Shown piece by piece: positions 7,473-14,556 of a stretch of DNA of 14,556 nucleotides (position 1 is its first letter; each line of letters starts with the position of its first letter). This DNA is from CAVPRW01 sp046727435 [NCBI: bacterium] (GTDB taxonomy: Bacteria > Tectomicrobia > Entotheonellia > J063), in the NCBI GenBank assembly GCA_046727435.1, contig JBKPCR010000059.1, forward strand, positions 1 to 14,556, in the 5' to 3' direction. Under the pieces are notes generated by a model. The model did not search any database and was not told the DNA's origin. It saw only the letters and a program-made list of their open reading frames with translations. Both the position numbers and the translations under genes were made by a program.

Positions 7473-7639
7473 TACAGCCACCAACGGCTTCCTAGCGCGG
7501 GTCTGAATTCACTTGCAATGGTAGAGCGGACCTTTGTATGCTAGCGGGAGGCCTCCAGCCAGCGCTCGCCACGTGTGTAAACTGCTTGGGATGGGAGGCA
7601 ACGGCAGGGTGAAACTCCACAGGCATCAGTGGGTGAACA
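7473..7639 (+). promoter_or_regulatory. Leader region of lipA with weak promoter candidate
   Basis: This 167-base gap carries TTGCAA (7513-7518), 18 bases, then TATGCT (7537-7542), each four of six matches to sigma70 consensus. A perfect ten-base palindrome GGAGGCCTCC lies at 7547-7556. Its second half can also pair with GGAGGC at 7594-7599. No known riboswitch was recognised. Confidence 0.25.
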
Positions 7640-8527
7640 ATGGAACCACGACCGGTGTTGTCTAAGCGCCATTACCCCTGGCTCAAAGTGAAGCTGCCAC
7701 ATGGCGAGAATTATTTCGAACTCAAACAGCTCGTGCGCGAGAAGCGCTTGCATACGGTATGCGAGAGCGCCAGTTGCCCCAACATCGGCGAATGCTGGAA
7801 CCAGAAGACCACTACCTTTATGATCCTGGGGGACGTCTGTACCCGAAGCTGCGGCTTCTGCGACGTGAAGACGGGCCGCCCGCCGGGGCTCGATAGTGAG
7901 GAGCCGGGTCGCGTGGCTGAAGCCGTCAATCTCCTAGGGCTTAAGCACGCGGTCATTACCTCGGTGAACCGCGATGAGCTCCCCGATGGCGGCGCGGCGA
8001 TCTGGGCCGCCACTATCCGGCAAGTCAAGGCACTGAATCCGCATTGCAGCGTCGAAGCGTTGGTTCCGGATTTCGAGGGCGTGGAAGCGTCGCTCTTGGC
8101 GGTATTGGAAGCCAAGCCGGACATCTTGGCACACAATACCGAGACGGTCCCGCGTCTGTATCGTACGGTGCGGCCCCAGGCCAAGTATCCCCGGTCGCTG
8201 GAGCTGCTGCAGCGCGCCAAGCAGCGGGGATTTGTCACCAAGAGCGGGGTGATGGTCGGCTTGGGGGAGGAATGGGAGGAGCTCCGCCACGTCATGCATG
8301 ATCTGTGCGCGGTACATTGCGATATCCTGACCATTGGCCAGTATTTGCAGCCGTCACGACGGCACCTTCCGGTGCTACGCATCTATACCCCGGAGGAATT
8401 CCAGCAATTGCGCCAGGACGGTCTGACCGCTGGCTTCAGGCATGTGGAGGCGGGGCCATTAGTGCGCAGTTCGTACCATGCCGGAGAGCAAAAAGCCAAC
8501 ACAGGCCTCTTCACCCTCTCGGGTTGA
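7640..8527 (+). CDS. lipA: Lipoyl synthase
   Basis: A 295-residue radical SAM enzyme that inserts two sulfur atoms into octanoyl groups bound to lipoyl domains, making the lipoyl cofactor in the cytoplasm. Both iron-sulfur sites are present. The auxiliary cluster has C41, C46 and C52 ([14 protein letters not shown]4CX5C), and the radical SAM cluster has C67, C71 and C74 ([10 protein letters not shown]3CX2C). The C-terminal RSSYHA motif (276-281), which supplies the serine ligand, is intact. Length is normal for the family. The ATG at 7640 is the first possible start because an in-frame TGA lies two codons earlier (7634-7636); its ribosome site is poor. The E2 substrate gene begins 105 bases downstream and lpdA after that, which suggests a lipoate-dependent enzyme operon. 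No octanoyltransferase (lipB) or lipoate ligase gene is in the window. Confidence 0.97.
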   Translation: MEPRPVLSKRHYPWLKVKLPHGENYFELKQLVREKRLHTVCESASCPNIGECWNQKTTTFMILGDVCTRSCGFCDVKTGRPPGLDSEEPGRVAEAVNLLGLKHAVITSVNRDELPDGGAAIWAATIRQVKALNPHCSVEALVPDFEGVEASLLAVLEAKPDILAHNTETVPRLYRTVRPQAKYPRSLELLQRAKQRGFVTKSGVMVGLGEEWEELRHVMHDLCAVHCDILTIGQYLQPSRRHLPVLRIYTPEEFQQLRQDGLTAGFRHVEAGPLVRSSYHAGEQKANTGLFTLSG

Positions 8528-8620
8528 TGGCAAGTCGGCCTGCGCCGATCGGATCCTTGCGCGCCGAGGCACCCGGTCGTCGTTAGCGATGATTTCTGCA
8601 AAGCCATGGTGGGCCCGAGA

Positions 8621-8628
8621 AAGGAAGG
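8621..8628 (+). promoter_or_regulatory. Ribosome binding site of the E2 gene
   Basis: AAGGAAGG four bases before the ATG at 8633. It favours the MASQIV start over the in-frame ATG at 8606. The lipoyl domain's first strand begins at that methionine. Confidence 0.7.
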
Positions 8629-8632
8629 ATCG

Positions 8633-9949
8633 ATGGCGAGTCAGATTGTCATGCCCAAAATGAGCGAGACGATGGAAGAAGGGGTGGTAGTCAAGTGGTT
8701 GAAGCGCGAAGGCGATCGCGTGGCGTCTGGCGATGCCCTGGCGGAGATAGAGACCGATAAGGCTGTCCTTGAGCTTGAGGCAACGACGGCCGGGGTGCTG
8801 CGCAAGATTCTCGCCCAAGAGGATAGCAAGGTGCCGGTCGGGCAACTCCTCGCCGTGATCGGGTCCGCGGACGAGGATGTGTCGTCCCTCATCGACCGAT
8901 CACCATCGCCGTTCCCACAGCCGTCGCCCGTGATCATGGCTGCATCCGTGACATCCGCTGCCCCTCCAAGCGCTGTCGTTCCCAGCGCAGGGGAAACCGC
9001 CCGACCGGAATCTATCACACGTGAGCGGATCGACGCCTCTCCGTTAGCGCGCCGTATGGCTGAGGAAGCGCGGATCGACATCGCCCAGGTTCCTGGCACT
9101 GGTCCTGGGGGCCGAGTTGTGAAACGAGATATTGAAGCGTTTCTGGCGCAGCTTCGCAGCCAGCCTTCGCCACCACCCACATCGCCTGTCACAGCACCGG
9201 CAGCGGCCCTGGAGGCGGGCCTGCGGATTCCGGGACAGCCGGCCCTGATCGGAGTCGCAGACGTCGGCCATACCGAGCGCGAACTCAGCATGATGCGCAA
9301 GACGATCGCCCGACGCATGGTGCTGAGTAAGACCACCACCCCACATTTTTACCTGACCACCGAAATCAATATGGAGCGCGCCATCACCATGCGACAATCG
9401 TTGAACGAGCTGGCGGCCGATGAAGCGAAGATCAGTTTCAACGACATGATCTTGAAAGCGGTGGCCAATGCCCTACGGCAATGCCCCCAGATGAACGTGT
9501 CCTATGCCGACGAGAAGATCCGAGCATACCAGCGCGTGCATCTCAGCATGGCGGTGGCCCTCGACGACGGGTTAATTACGCCAGTCATTCGCGATTGCGA
9601 CCGCAAGAGCCTGGGAGCAATCGCCCGAGAAGCCAAAGAGTTGACCGAGCTGGCCCGGGCACGCCACCTTAAACCCGAGGACTATACTGGAGGCACGTTC
9701 AGCGTCTCGAACTTGGGGATGTTCGATGTTGAGGAGTTCGCTGCGATCATCAACCCGCCTGAAGCTGCCATTTTGGCGGTGGGTACCATCAAGCAGCAGC
9801 CGGTGGTCGTCGATGGACAGCTCAGCATTGGGCATCGCATGAAAGTAACATTATCCGGCGATCATCGCGCCATCGATGGGGCGACTGGCGCACAGTTCCT
9901 GCAGATCGTCAAGCAACTGCTCGAGCAACCCTTGACGCTCATGCTGTAA
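8633..9949 (+). CDS. pdhC: 2-oxo acid dehydrogenase E2 (dihydrolipoamide acyltransferase), pyruvate dehydrogenase type
   Basis: A 438-residue core subunit that transfers the acyl group (probably acetyl) from the lipoyl arm to CoA. Domains in order: one lipoyl domain (1-80) with K43 in EIETDKA as the attachment lysine; a Pro/Ala/Ser-rich linker (about 86-130); a peripheral-subunit-binding domain (about 132-172, ASPLARRMAEEARID and GTGPGGRVVKRDIE); a second Pro-rich linker; and the catalytic domain (about 216-438) ending in the DHRAIDG motif with H411 and D415. The MPKMSETMEEG opening and single lipoyl domain resemble PDH E2 of alphaproteobacterial type. Acetoin or branched-chain substrates cannot be excluded without the E1 partner, which is absent here. 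It sits between lipA (which makes its cofactor) and lpdA (its E3), 93 bases ahead of the latter. Confidence 0.9.
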   Translation: MASQIVMPKMSETMEEGVVVKWLKREGDRVASGDALAEIETDKAVLELEATTAGVLRKILAQEDSKVPVGQLLAVIGSADEDVSSLIDRSPSPFPQPSPVIMAASVTSAAPPSAVVPSAGETARPESITRERIDASPLARRMAEEARIDIAQVPGTGPGGRVVKRDIEAFLAQLRSQPSPPPTSPVTAPAAALEAGLRIPGQPALIGVADVGHTERELSMMRKTIARRMVLSKTTTPHFYLTTEINMERAITMRQSLNELAADEAKISFNDMILKAVANALRQCPQMNVSYADEKIRAYQRVHLSMAVALDDGLITPVIRDCDRKSLGAIAREAKELTELARARHLKPEDYTGGTFSVSNLGMFDVEEFAAIINPPEAAILAVGTIKQQPVVVDGQLSIGHRMKVTLSGDHRAIDGATGAQFLQIVKQLLEQPLTLML

Positions 9950-9981
9950 CCCCGAACCACACCGTCGGCGGCCGTTGCATA

Positions 9982-10004
9982 CCTACCGGAGCCATGTGGG
10001 TAGG
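9982..10004 (+). other. Small hairpin between pdhC and lpdA
   Basis: CCTACC (9982-9987) can pair with GGTAGG (9999-10004) across an 11-base loop. There is no following T-run, so it is not an intrinsic terminator. It could affect mRNA processing between the E2 and E3 genes, or mean nothing. Confidence 0.25.
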
Positions 10005-10031
10005 GTAGCCTAGCAGGCGATGTACAAGCTC

Positions 10032-10039
10032 AAGGAGGT
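10032..10039 (+). promoter_or_regulatory. Strong ribosome binding site of lpdA
   Basis: AAGGAGGT, close to a full complement of the 16S rRNA 3' end, sits three to four bases before the ATG at 10043. It is the best-matching site in the window. Confidence 0.7.
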
Positions 10040-10042
10040 TGG

Positions 10043-11449
10043 ATGGCGGCACCGGATCAGGCGTTTCAGGTGATCGTCATTGGCGGAGGACCTGGCGGCT
10101 ATGTGGCAGCCATTCGCGCCGCGCAACTGGGCCGAAAGGTGGCCGTTGTCGAGCGCGATCGTCTCGGTGGCGTGTGCCTTAATTGGGGGTGCATCCCCAC
10201 GAAGGCCTTGTTACGTAATGCGGAGGTGCTGTCGCTAGCCCAGCGTGGAGAGGAATTTGGTCTGCAGATCCAGGGGTTGACCGCCGATTACCGCAAGGCC
10301 CAGGTGCGCAGTCGTCAAGTTGCCGATCGGCTGATGCGGGGCATTGCTTTTCTCATGCGCAAAAATCATATCACTGTAGTTGCGGGAGCGGCTCGGCTGC
10401 GCACGCCAACGCACGTGGAGGTGCAACCCACCGAAGGTGGCACAGCCCAGGTGCTGGAGGCCGAGCATCTCATTCTGGCAACGGGTTCACGCGAACGCCT
10501 CCTGCCCGGTGTTACCGTGGACGGCCGACGGGTGTGGACCAGCTACGAGGCGCTGCAGGTTGAAGCCGCCCCAGAGAGCCTGATCATCATCGGAGCGGGC
10601 GCGGTTGGGGTGGAATTCGCCTCAGTATTCGCCACCTACGGGACGCGCGTCACGCTAATCGAAATGCTGCCGATGCTTGTGCCGCTCGAAGACCAAGAAA
10701 TCGCCGAGGTGTTGGAACACTCATTCCACCAGCGTGGCATGCAGATCATGACCGGCACCAAGGTGGAGAAGGTCGAGGTCTCCGACCATGAGGTACGTGT
10801 GATAGTGGCGGCCCCCCCAGGCATGCAGGAGCTGTCGGCGGCAGCCCTGCTGCTGGCGGTTGGCCGAGCGCCGAACACGGAAGCGTTGGGCTTAGGGATG
10901 GTGGGCGTGGCCGTGGAGCATGGTTTTGTGCAGGTAAATGGCAGTCAGCAGACGAGCATCCCCAACATTTATGCCATCGGGGATGTCGCAGGTCCGCCGC
11001 TGTTGGCCCATAAGGCCATGGCCGAAGGGGTGATCGCCGCTGAGCACTTGGTAGGACGCACCCCTAAGCCGCTCGAACGTACCAACATTCCGAATTGTAC
11101 CTACTGCTCTCCGCAGGTGGCCAGTATCGGTCTGACCGAGCTACGTGCCCGTGAAACGGGGCGCGAGGTCAAAGTGGGCAAGTTCCCATTCCGCGCCAGT
11201 GGCCGGGCGCTCGCCATGGCCGAGACGGAAGGGTTGGTGAAATTCGTCGTAGACGCCAAGATTGGGGAGATTCTTGGCGTGCATATTGTGGGGCCTGAGG
11301 CCACAGAGATGATTGCTGAGGTCGCTGCCTTGAAGACCTTAGAGGCGACTTTAGACGAGCTGTTCTTGACAGTGCACGCACACCCGACGCTAGCTGAAGC
11401 ACTCTTGGAGGCGGCACTGGCAGCCGATGGCCGGGCCGTGCACCTCTGA
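10043..11449 (+). CDS. lpdA: Dihydrolipoamide dehydrogenase (E3)
   Basis: A 468-residue FAD-dependent disulfide oxidoreductase that reoxidises dihydrolipoyl groups and reduces NAD+ to NADH. Seen in order: the FAD-binding GGGPGGY (14-20); the redox-active disulfide C45/C50 in GGVCLNWGCIPTK; the NAD-binding GAGAVGVEFA (about 182-191); the second FAD motif AIGDVAG (about 312-318); and the C-terminal interface motif HAHPTLAE with catalytic H447 and E452. All catalytic residues are present and the length is normal. The start is fixed by a strong AAGGAGGT four bases before the ATG. Downstream of E2 and lipA it should serve the same 2-oxo acid dehydrogenase, and may also serve other such complexes or the glycine cleavage system. 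No clear terminator was found after the stop; the next promoter is at 11525. Confidence 0.96.
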   Translation: MAAPDQAFQVIVIGGGPGGYVAAIRAAQLGRKVAVVERDRLGGVCLNWGCIPTKALLRNAEVLSLAQRGEEFGLQIQGLTADYRKAQVRSRQVADRLMRGIAFLMRKNHITVVAGAARLRTPTHVEVQPTEGGTAQVLEAEHLILATGSRERLLPGVTVDGRRVWTSYEALQVEAAPESLIIIGAGAVGVEFASVFATYGTRVTLIEMLPMLVPLEDQEIAEVLEHSFHQRGMQIMTGTKVEKVEVSDHEVRVIVAAPPGMQELSAAALLLAVGRAPNTEALGLGMVGVAVEHGFVQVNGSQQTSIPNIYAIGDVAGPPLLAHKAMAEGVIAAEHLVGRTPKPLERTNIPNCTYCSPQVASIGLTELRARETGREVKVGKFPFRASGRALAMAETEGLVKFVVDAKIGEILGVHIVGPEATEMIAEVAALKTLEATLDELFLTVHAHPTLAEALLEAALAADGRAVHL

Positions 11450-11524
11450 TCCCTGCAGTGTTGTCTAGGGGTCGCCGGTGCAGCCCACCAGAACACGAGC
11501 CTGCGGCTATAGGGTGTCCGTCCC

Positions 11525-11553
11525 TTTACAGGCGCAGAGGGCCTCGATATAAT
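11525..11553 (+). promoter_or_regulatory. Strong sigma70-type promoter of the nuo cluster
   Basis: TTTACA (11525-11530, five of six matches), a 17-base spacer and a perfect TATAAT (11548-11553). The predicted start near 11560 gives a leader of about 110 bases before nuoB. It separates the nuo genes from the lpdA block. Confidence 0.65.
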
Positions 11554-11610
11554 ACACAATGTACGCGGTTATCTGTTCGTTTTTGTTGCCGGTCTCATAC
11601 GTCTACACCG

Positions 11611-11627
11611 CTCTCATCACCTGAGAG
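11611..11627 (+). other. Hairpin in the nuo leader
   Basis: CTCTCA (11611-11616) pairs with TGAGAG (11622-11627) over a five-base TCACC loop. It lies in the predicted leader 42 bases before the nuoB start. An overlapping CACC/GGTG pairing is also possible. There is no T-run, so it is not a terminator; a role in mRNA stability or regulation is a guess. Confidence 0.35.
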
Positions 11628-11655
11628 GTGCTGATATGGAGCCCCAACCAGCATA

Positions 11656-11662
11656 GGGAGGG
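11656..11662 (+). promoter_or_regulatory. Ribosome binding site of nuoB
   Basis: GGGAGGG seven bases before the ATG at 11670. It selects the MAEAGH start over an in-frame TTG/ATG-type extension beginning at 11628. Confidence 0.65.
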
Positions 11663-11669
11663 CAGGCGC

Positions 11670-12284
11670 ATGGCTGAGGCAGGTCATCGCCCACAGAATC
11701 CCCTGATCGTGGATAAGGTCGCGGAGCTCAAGGAGGGGGAGTTCCCTCCCGAGGGACGCTACGGCGATAACATCCTGGTAACTTCGGTGGATAAATTCCT
11801 CAATTGGGCCCGGCTCTCATCGCTCTGGCCCATGACTTTCGGACTCGCTTGTTGCGCTATCGAGATGATGGCCACGGGGGCTTCGCGCTACGATCTCGAT
11901 CGCTTTGGCGCTGGCGTCTTCCGGCCAAGTCCGCGGCAATCAGACTTGATGATCGTGGCTGGCACGGTGACCATTAAGATGGCCAGCCGTATCAAACGGC
12001 TCTATGCCCAGATGCCAGCTCCTAAGTACGTGATCTCGATGGGGAGTTGTGCGACCTGTGGGGGCCCTTATTGGAAACATGGCTATCATGTCCTGAAGGG
12101 GGTCGACCAGATCGTCCCAGTAGACGTCTACGTGCCAGGCTGCCCCCCCCGTCCAGAATCCCTCATGGAGGGGATTTTGAAGCTCCAGGAGAAGATCAAA
12201 CAGGAGCAGACCCTGCAGCGCAAGCTAGCCGCCATCGGCAGATCGGAAGTTAAGGTGCCTGATTTTGCCAAGGACCATCACTAG
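11670..12284 (+). CDS. nuoB: NADH-quinone oxidoreductase subunit B (complex I, N2 cluster)
   Basis: A 204-residue peripheral-arm subunit that holds the terminal [4Fe-4S] cluster N2 and passes electrons to quinone at the membrane interface. The N2 ligands are all present: the tandem C61/C62 in [11 protein letters not shown]127 in [11 protein letters not shown] and C158 in VPGCPPRPE. Conserved surrounding stretches such as SRYDLDRFG and [16 protein letters not shown] are intact. The first 30 residues and the charged C-terminal 35 residues are less conserved. It is normally preceded by nuoA, but the 220 bases upstream contain no membrane-protein gene, only a promoter and leader. nuoC follows 42 bases downstream. 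Confidence 0.97.
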   Translation: MAEAGHRPQNPLIVDKVAELKEGEFPPEGRYGDNILVTSVDKFLNWARLSSLWPMTFGLACCAIEMMATGASRYDLDRFGAGVFRPSPRQSDLMIVAGTVTIKMASRIKRLYAQMPAPKYVISMGSCATCGGPYWKHGYHVLKGVDQIVPVDVYVPGCPPRPESLMEGILKLQEKIKQEQTLQRKLAAIGRSEVKVPDFAKDHH

Positions 12285-12326
12285 TCTGCAGCACGACTTT
12301 GACCTGCGAGGAGGGAAGGAATCATC

Positions 12327-12869
12327 GTGACACCTGCGGAGATTCATGCACGTATTAAGGAGCGCTTTGAGGATCAAGTCCTGGAGTTTGAAGAGTCGCT
12401 CCTGAATCCATCCATCAAACTGGTCCCAGAGGTCGTCGCTGAAGTCGGACGGTATTTAAGGGATAATCCCGAGCTGCAGTTCAACTATCTGATGTGCCTG
12501 AGCGGTGTGGATTATGGGGCCGGGCAACCCCTGGGGGTGGTGTATCACCTCCAGTCCATGACTCTGATGCACCAGATCGTGCTCAAGGTGGAGCTGCCGC
12601 GCGCGAGCCCTAGCGTGCCCTCGGTGGCGTTGATCTGGCGTACCGCCGACTGGCACGAGCGCGAGGCGTACGACTTATTCGGCGTCCGATTCGAGGGGCA
12701 TCCAGATCCACGGCGGATCTTTTTACCAGACGATTGGGAGGGGCATCCACTCCGCAAGGATTACGTGGTGCAAGAGTTTTATCACGACATACGGGTGCCG
12801 TTTCCGGACCTCGACCCAGACCGTGGCACCTATGTCTTTGGCTCACCAGGTGAGGGGAAGAAATCGTGA
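12327..12869 (+). CDS. nuoC: NADH-quinone oxidoreductase subunit C (30 kDa subunit)
   Basis: A 180-residue hydrophilic subunit of the complex I connecting module; it binds no cofactor and contacts NuoB and NuoD. The 30 kDa family signature is clear at about 109-146: WHEREAYDLFGVRFEGHPD, then RRIFLPDDWEGHPLRKDY. It is a separate protein, not fused to NuoD as in E. coli. The start is a GTG with two purine-rich sites upstream (GGAGGG at 12310-12315 and AAGGA at 12316-12320, the latter six bases away). Its TGA overlaps the GTG of nuoI by four bases (GTGA), so translation of the two is probably coupled. Confidence 0.95.
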   Translation: MTPAEIHARIKERFEDQVLEFEESLLNPSIKLVPEVVAEVGRYLRDNPELQFNYLMCLSGVDYGAGQPLGVVYHLQSMTLMHQIVLKVELPRASPSVPSVALIWRTADWHEREAYDLFGVRFEGHPDPRRIFLPDDWEGHPLRKDYVVQEFYHDIRVPFPDLDPDRGTYVFGSPGEGKKS

Positions 12870-13507
12870 CCTACGCCCTGAAGGAGTATTTTACCAATGT
12901 GTTCGCGGGGATCTGGACGGTGCTGGTGGGGATGCGCTTAACGTTTTGGCACCTATTTACCCCCTCGGTCACATTGCAGTACCCGGATGAAAAATGGGAG
13001 CTGCCGCCCGGTGCCCGCGCGCAGTTGTTCAACAATTTCGATGACTGTATCGGCTGCGGTTTTTGCGCCAAGGTGTGTCCGGTTGACTGCATCTATATCG
13101 AGACGGTCAAAACCGGGCCAGGCGAAGACTTAGGGAAAGCTTCCACCGGGAACCCGAAGCGCTTGCATGTCCTGCGTTTCGACATCGACATGGCTAAATG
13201 TTGCTATTGCAACCTTTGCACCATTCCGTGTCCAACCGAATGCTTGCAGATGACACCTAAGTACGAAAACTCCGTCTTTAATCGAGCCAACTTGCTCTAC
13301 CACTACTCGACTTACCCTGCCATTGAGGCGGGGCGCATCCGGGCTGAAGCAGAGAAGCGCGAGGCAGAGGAGGCGGAGAAGCGTAAAGCCGCGGCAACCG
13401 CGCGAGCCGCCGCCGCTAAAGCCACGCCGAAAGAAGCCGGAGCCAAAGCGTCGGCAGCTAACGAGGCGCCAACGGTGATGGAACCTGTGGCCAGGCCGGC
13501 CGAGTGA
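12866..13507 (+). CDS. nuoI: NADH-quinone oxidoreductase subunit I (two 4Fe-4S ferredoxin subunit) with Ala/Lys-rich tail
   Basis: A 213-residue TYKY-type subunit that carries clusters N6a and N6b and relays electrons toward N2. The two motifs are C61-x2-C64-x2-C67-x3-C71-P and C112-x2-C115-x2-C118-x3-C122-P. Each is followed by a further Cys (C75, C126), and C113 is extra. The N-terminal helix (about 5-35) is amphipathic/hydrophobic, as expected at the membrane. From about residue 157 a roughly 55-residue Glu/Lys/Ala-rich tail follows (ending VMEPVARPAE), beyond the normal NuoI core. The gene starts with GTG overlapping the nuoC stop, with GGGGAAG (12854-12860) upstream. Its place between nuoC and nuoD is unusual, since nuoI normally follows nuoH. 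A stand-alone ferredoxin was considered, but the motif spacing and neighbours fit NuoI. Confidence 0.93.
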   Translation: MTYALKEYFTNVFAGIWTVLVGMRLTFWHLFTPSVTLQYPDEKWELPPGARAQLFNNFDDCIGCGFCAKVCPVDCIYIETVKTGPGEDLGKASTGNPKRLHVLRFDIDMAKCCYCNLCTIPCPTECLQMTPKYENSVFNRANLLYHYSTYPAIEAGRIRAEAEKREAEEAEKRKAAATARAAAAKATPKEAGAKASAANEAPTVMEPVARPAE

Positions 13508-13627
13508 GCCGAGCCGCGACAGATCTACTCAAAGCTGGTGGCCAGCGGTCTTGAGGGTGGGCAGCGCCAGCAAATCAGTTCCCGATCGCGATTGACGCAA
13601 ATTTCTAACGGACATCAAGGGGGCAAC

Positions 13628-14556
13628 ATGCTGCGATCCTGGTTGAACTGGGGAGAAACGGAAGCCATCGAAGAGGTGCCTGCAGCGCCGCCACAAGGGT
13701 ATCGTGTGTCCCAAGATATCGAGTGGGAAGGCGGTGAGATGATCCTCAGCATGGGTCCCCAACATCCTAGCACCCATGGTGTCCTCCGACTCGCCCTGGT
13801 GACGGATGGCGAAATCGTTAAGAAGGTGACTCCACATCTTGGTTATATGCATCGCTGCTTCGAGAAGCATGCGGAGGCGGTGGATTACCCGGGGATTATC
13901 CCCTATACTGATCGGGTGGATTATCTGGCCTCGATGAGCCAGAACCTGACTTATGCCCTCACGGTCGAGAAGCTTATGGGGCTCCAAGTCCCAGAGCGGG
14001 TTGAGTACATCCGCGTGATCATGTGTGAGTTCAATCGCATCGCCAGCCATCTGGTGAGTGTCGGCACTTACGGGTTGGACATTGGCGCGTTCACGCCCTT
14101 CCTCTGGTGTTTCCGCGATCGCGAGATGATTCTCGACTTGCTCGAATGGGTGAGTGGGGCGCGGATGCTCTATAATTACATCTGGATTGGTGGCGTAGCG
14201 CGCGATCTGCCCGAGGGCTGGGTGGAAAAGGCCAGGGGGTTTCTGGATTACTTCGAGCACAAAGTGGATGATCTGAATAATCTGCTATCCTATAACAAGA
14301 TCTTTCTCGAACGAACAGTTGAGGTCGGTATATTAACGGCAGAAAATGCTATCAGGTACGGGGTTACCGGCCCGAATCTGCGGGCAGCCGGCGTGAGATG
14401 GGACCTGCGCCGAAACGATCCCTATTCCATCTATGATCGCTTCGATTTTGACATTCCTGTCGGCGTGGAGAACCACGGTCCGCTGGGGTCTTGCTGGAAC
14501 CGCTACATGGTCCGTGTGTGGGAGATCGAGCAGTCGGTGAAGATCCTGCGCAAAGC
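13628..14556 (+). CDS. nuoD: NADH-quinone oxidoreductase subunit D (49 kDa subunit), partial at right edge
   Basis: An ATG-initiated frame is open to the right edge (309 complete codons; the family is about 400-420 residues, so roughly the last quarter is missing). With NuoB it forms the quinone-binding pocket of complex I. The signature GPQHPSTHGVLRL (43-55) is present. H50 and Y99 (in DRVDYLAS) keep the 49-residue spacing of the His/Tyr pair that contacts the quinone headgroup. Further conserved stretches are ERVEYIRVIMCEFNRIASHL, TGPNLRAAG and PVGVENHGPLGSCWNRYMVR. The first 25 residues are variable. AAGGGGG (13617-13623) lies just upstream. A 120-base gap after nuoI contains no gene. No hydrogenase-type Cys pairs are seen, so it is a NuoD and not a NiFe-hydrogenase subunit. 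Confidence 0.96.
   Translation, partial: MLRSWLNWGETEAIEEVPAAPPQGYRVSQDIEWEGGEMILSMGPQHPSTHGVLRLALVTDGEIVKKVTPHLGYMHRCFEKHAEAVDYPGIIPYTDRVDYLASMSQNLTYALTVEKLMGLQVPERVEYIRVIMCEFNRIASHLVSVGTYGLDIGAFTPFLWCFRDREMILDLLEWVSGARMLYNYIWIGGVARDLPEGWVEKARGFLDYFEHKVDDLNNLLSYNKIFLERTVEVGILTAENAIRYGVTGPNLRAAGVRWDLRRNDPYSIYDRFDFDIPVGVENHGPLGSCWNRYMVRVWEIEQSVKILRK

Noticed and set aside
7594-7640. Riboswitch in front of lipA
   Set aside because: GGAGGC pairing and a purine-rich stretch are present, but no conserved core of TPP, cobalamin, glycine or another familiar riboswitch could be recognised.
7711-8382. Minus-strand 223-codon frame opposite lipA
   Set aside because: Antisense to lipoyl synthase, whose cysteine motifs are intact. 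No independent evidence.
13529-14260. Minus-strand 243-codon frame opposite nuoD
   Set aside because: nuoD on the plus strand has all family motifs. The antisense frame arises from codon bias.

Overview
The window (about 58% G+C by eye) comes from a diderm (Gram-negative) bacterium. This is shown by an outer-membrane-type lipoprotein with an OmpA peptidoglycan-binding domain, a large periplasmic-domain MscS channel and a bacterial complex I. Lineage is inference only. The complex I gene order and the excisionase-HTH/receiver regulator recall Nitrospirota (Nitrospira) or a similar phylum, but nothing here proves it. No tRNA, rRNA, IS element, CRISPR array or phage gene was seen.

Left part, minus strand (1-4806). 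A 971-residue lipoprotein (4806 to 1891) has a very long coiled coil and a C-terminal OmpA-like domain. About 600 bases without a supportable gene follow. Next come a DNA-binding receiver protein with its HTH at the N-terminus (1289 to 735) and, 22 bases further on, a secreted beta-propeller-like protein that runs off the left edge (712 to 1; its frame stays open to the edge). The regulator has a recognisable sigma70-type promoter surrounded by five copies of a hexamer.

Centre, plus strand (5172-11449). A YbiO-like MscS-family channel is transcribed divergently from the lipoprotein gene. It is followed by lipoyl synthase (lipA), a 2-oxo acid dehydrogenase E2 acyltransferase with one lipoyl domain (pdhC-like) and dihydrolipoamide dehydrogenase (lpdA). 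LipA makes the lipoyl cofactor carried by E2, and Lpd reoxidises it. The matching E1 gene is not in the window.

Right part, plus strand (11525-14556). A near-consensus promoter and a roughly 110-base leader precede a complex I cluster in the order nuoB, nuoC, nuoI, nuoD (nuoD cut by the right edge). nuoA is missing from its usual place in front of nuoB, and nuoI sits between nuoC and nuoD instead of after nuoH. NuoI also carries a long Ala/Lys/Glu-rich tail. NADH made by the Lpd reaction is a normal substrate for complex I, so the two blocks are metabolically linked, but the nuo genes have their own promoter.

No clearly new multi-gene system was found. The best leads are the unusual nuo arrangement, the giant coiled-coil OmpA lipoprotein facing the mechanosensitive channel, and the HTH-receiver regulator with its repeated promoter motif and secreted partner.
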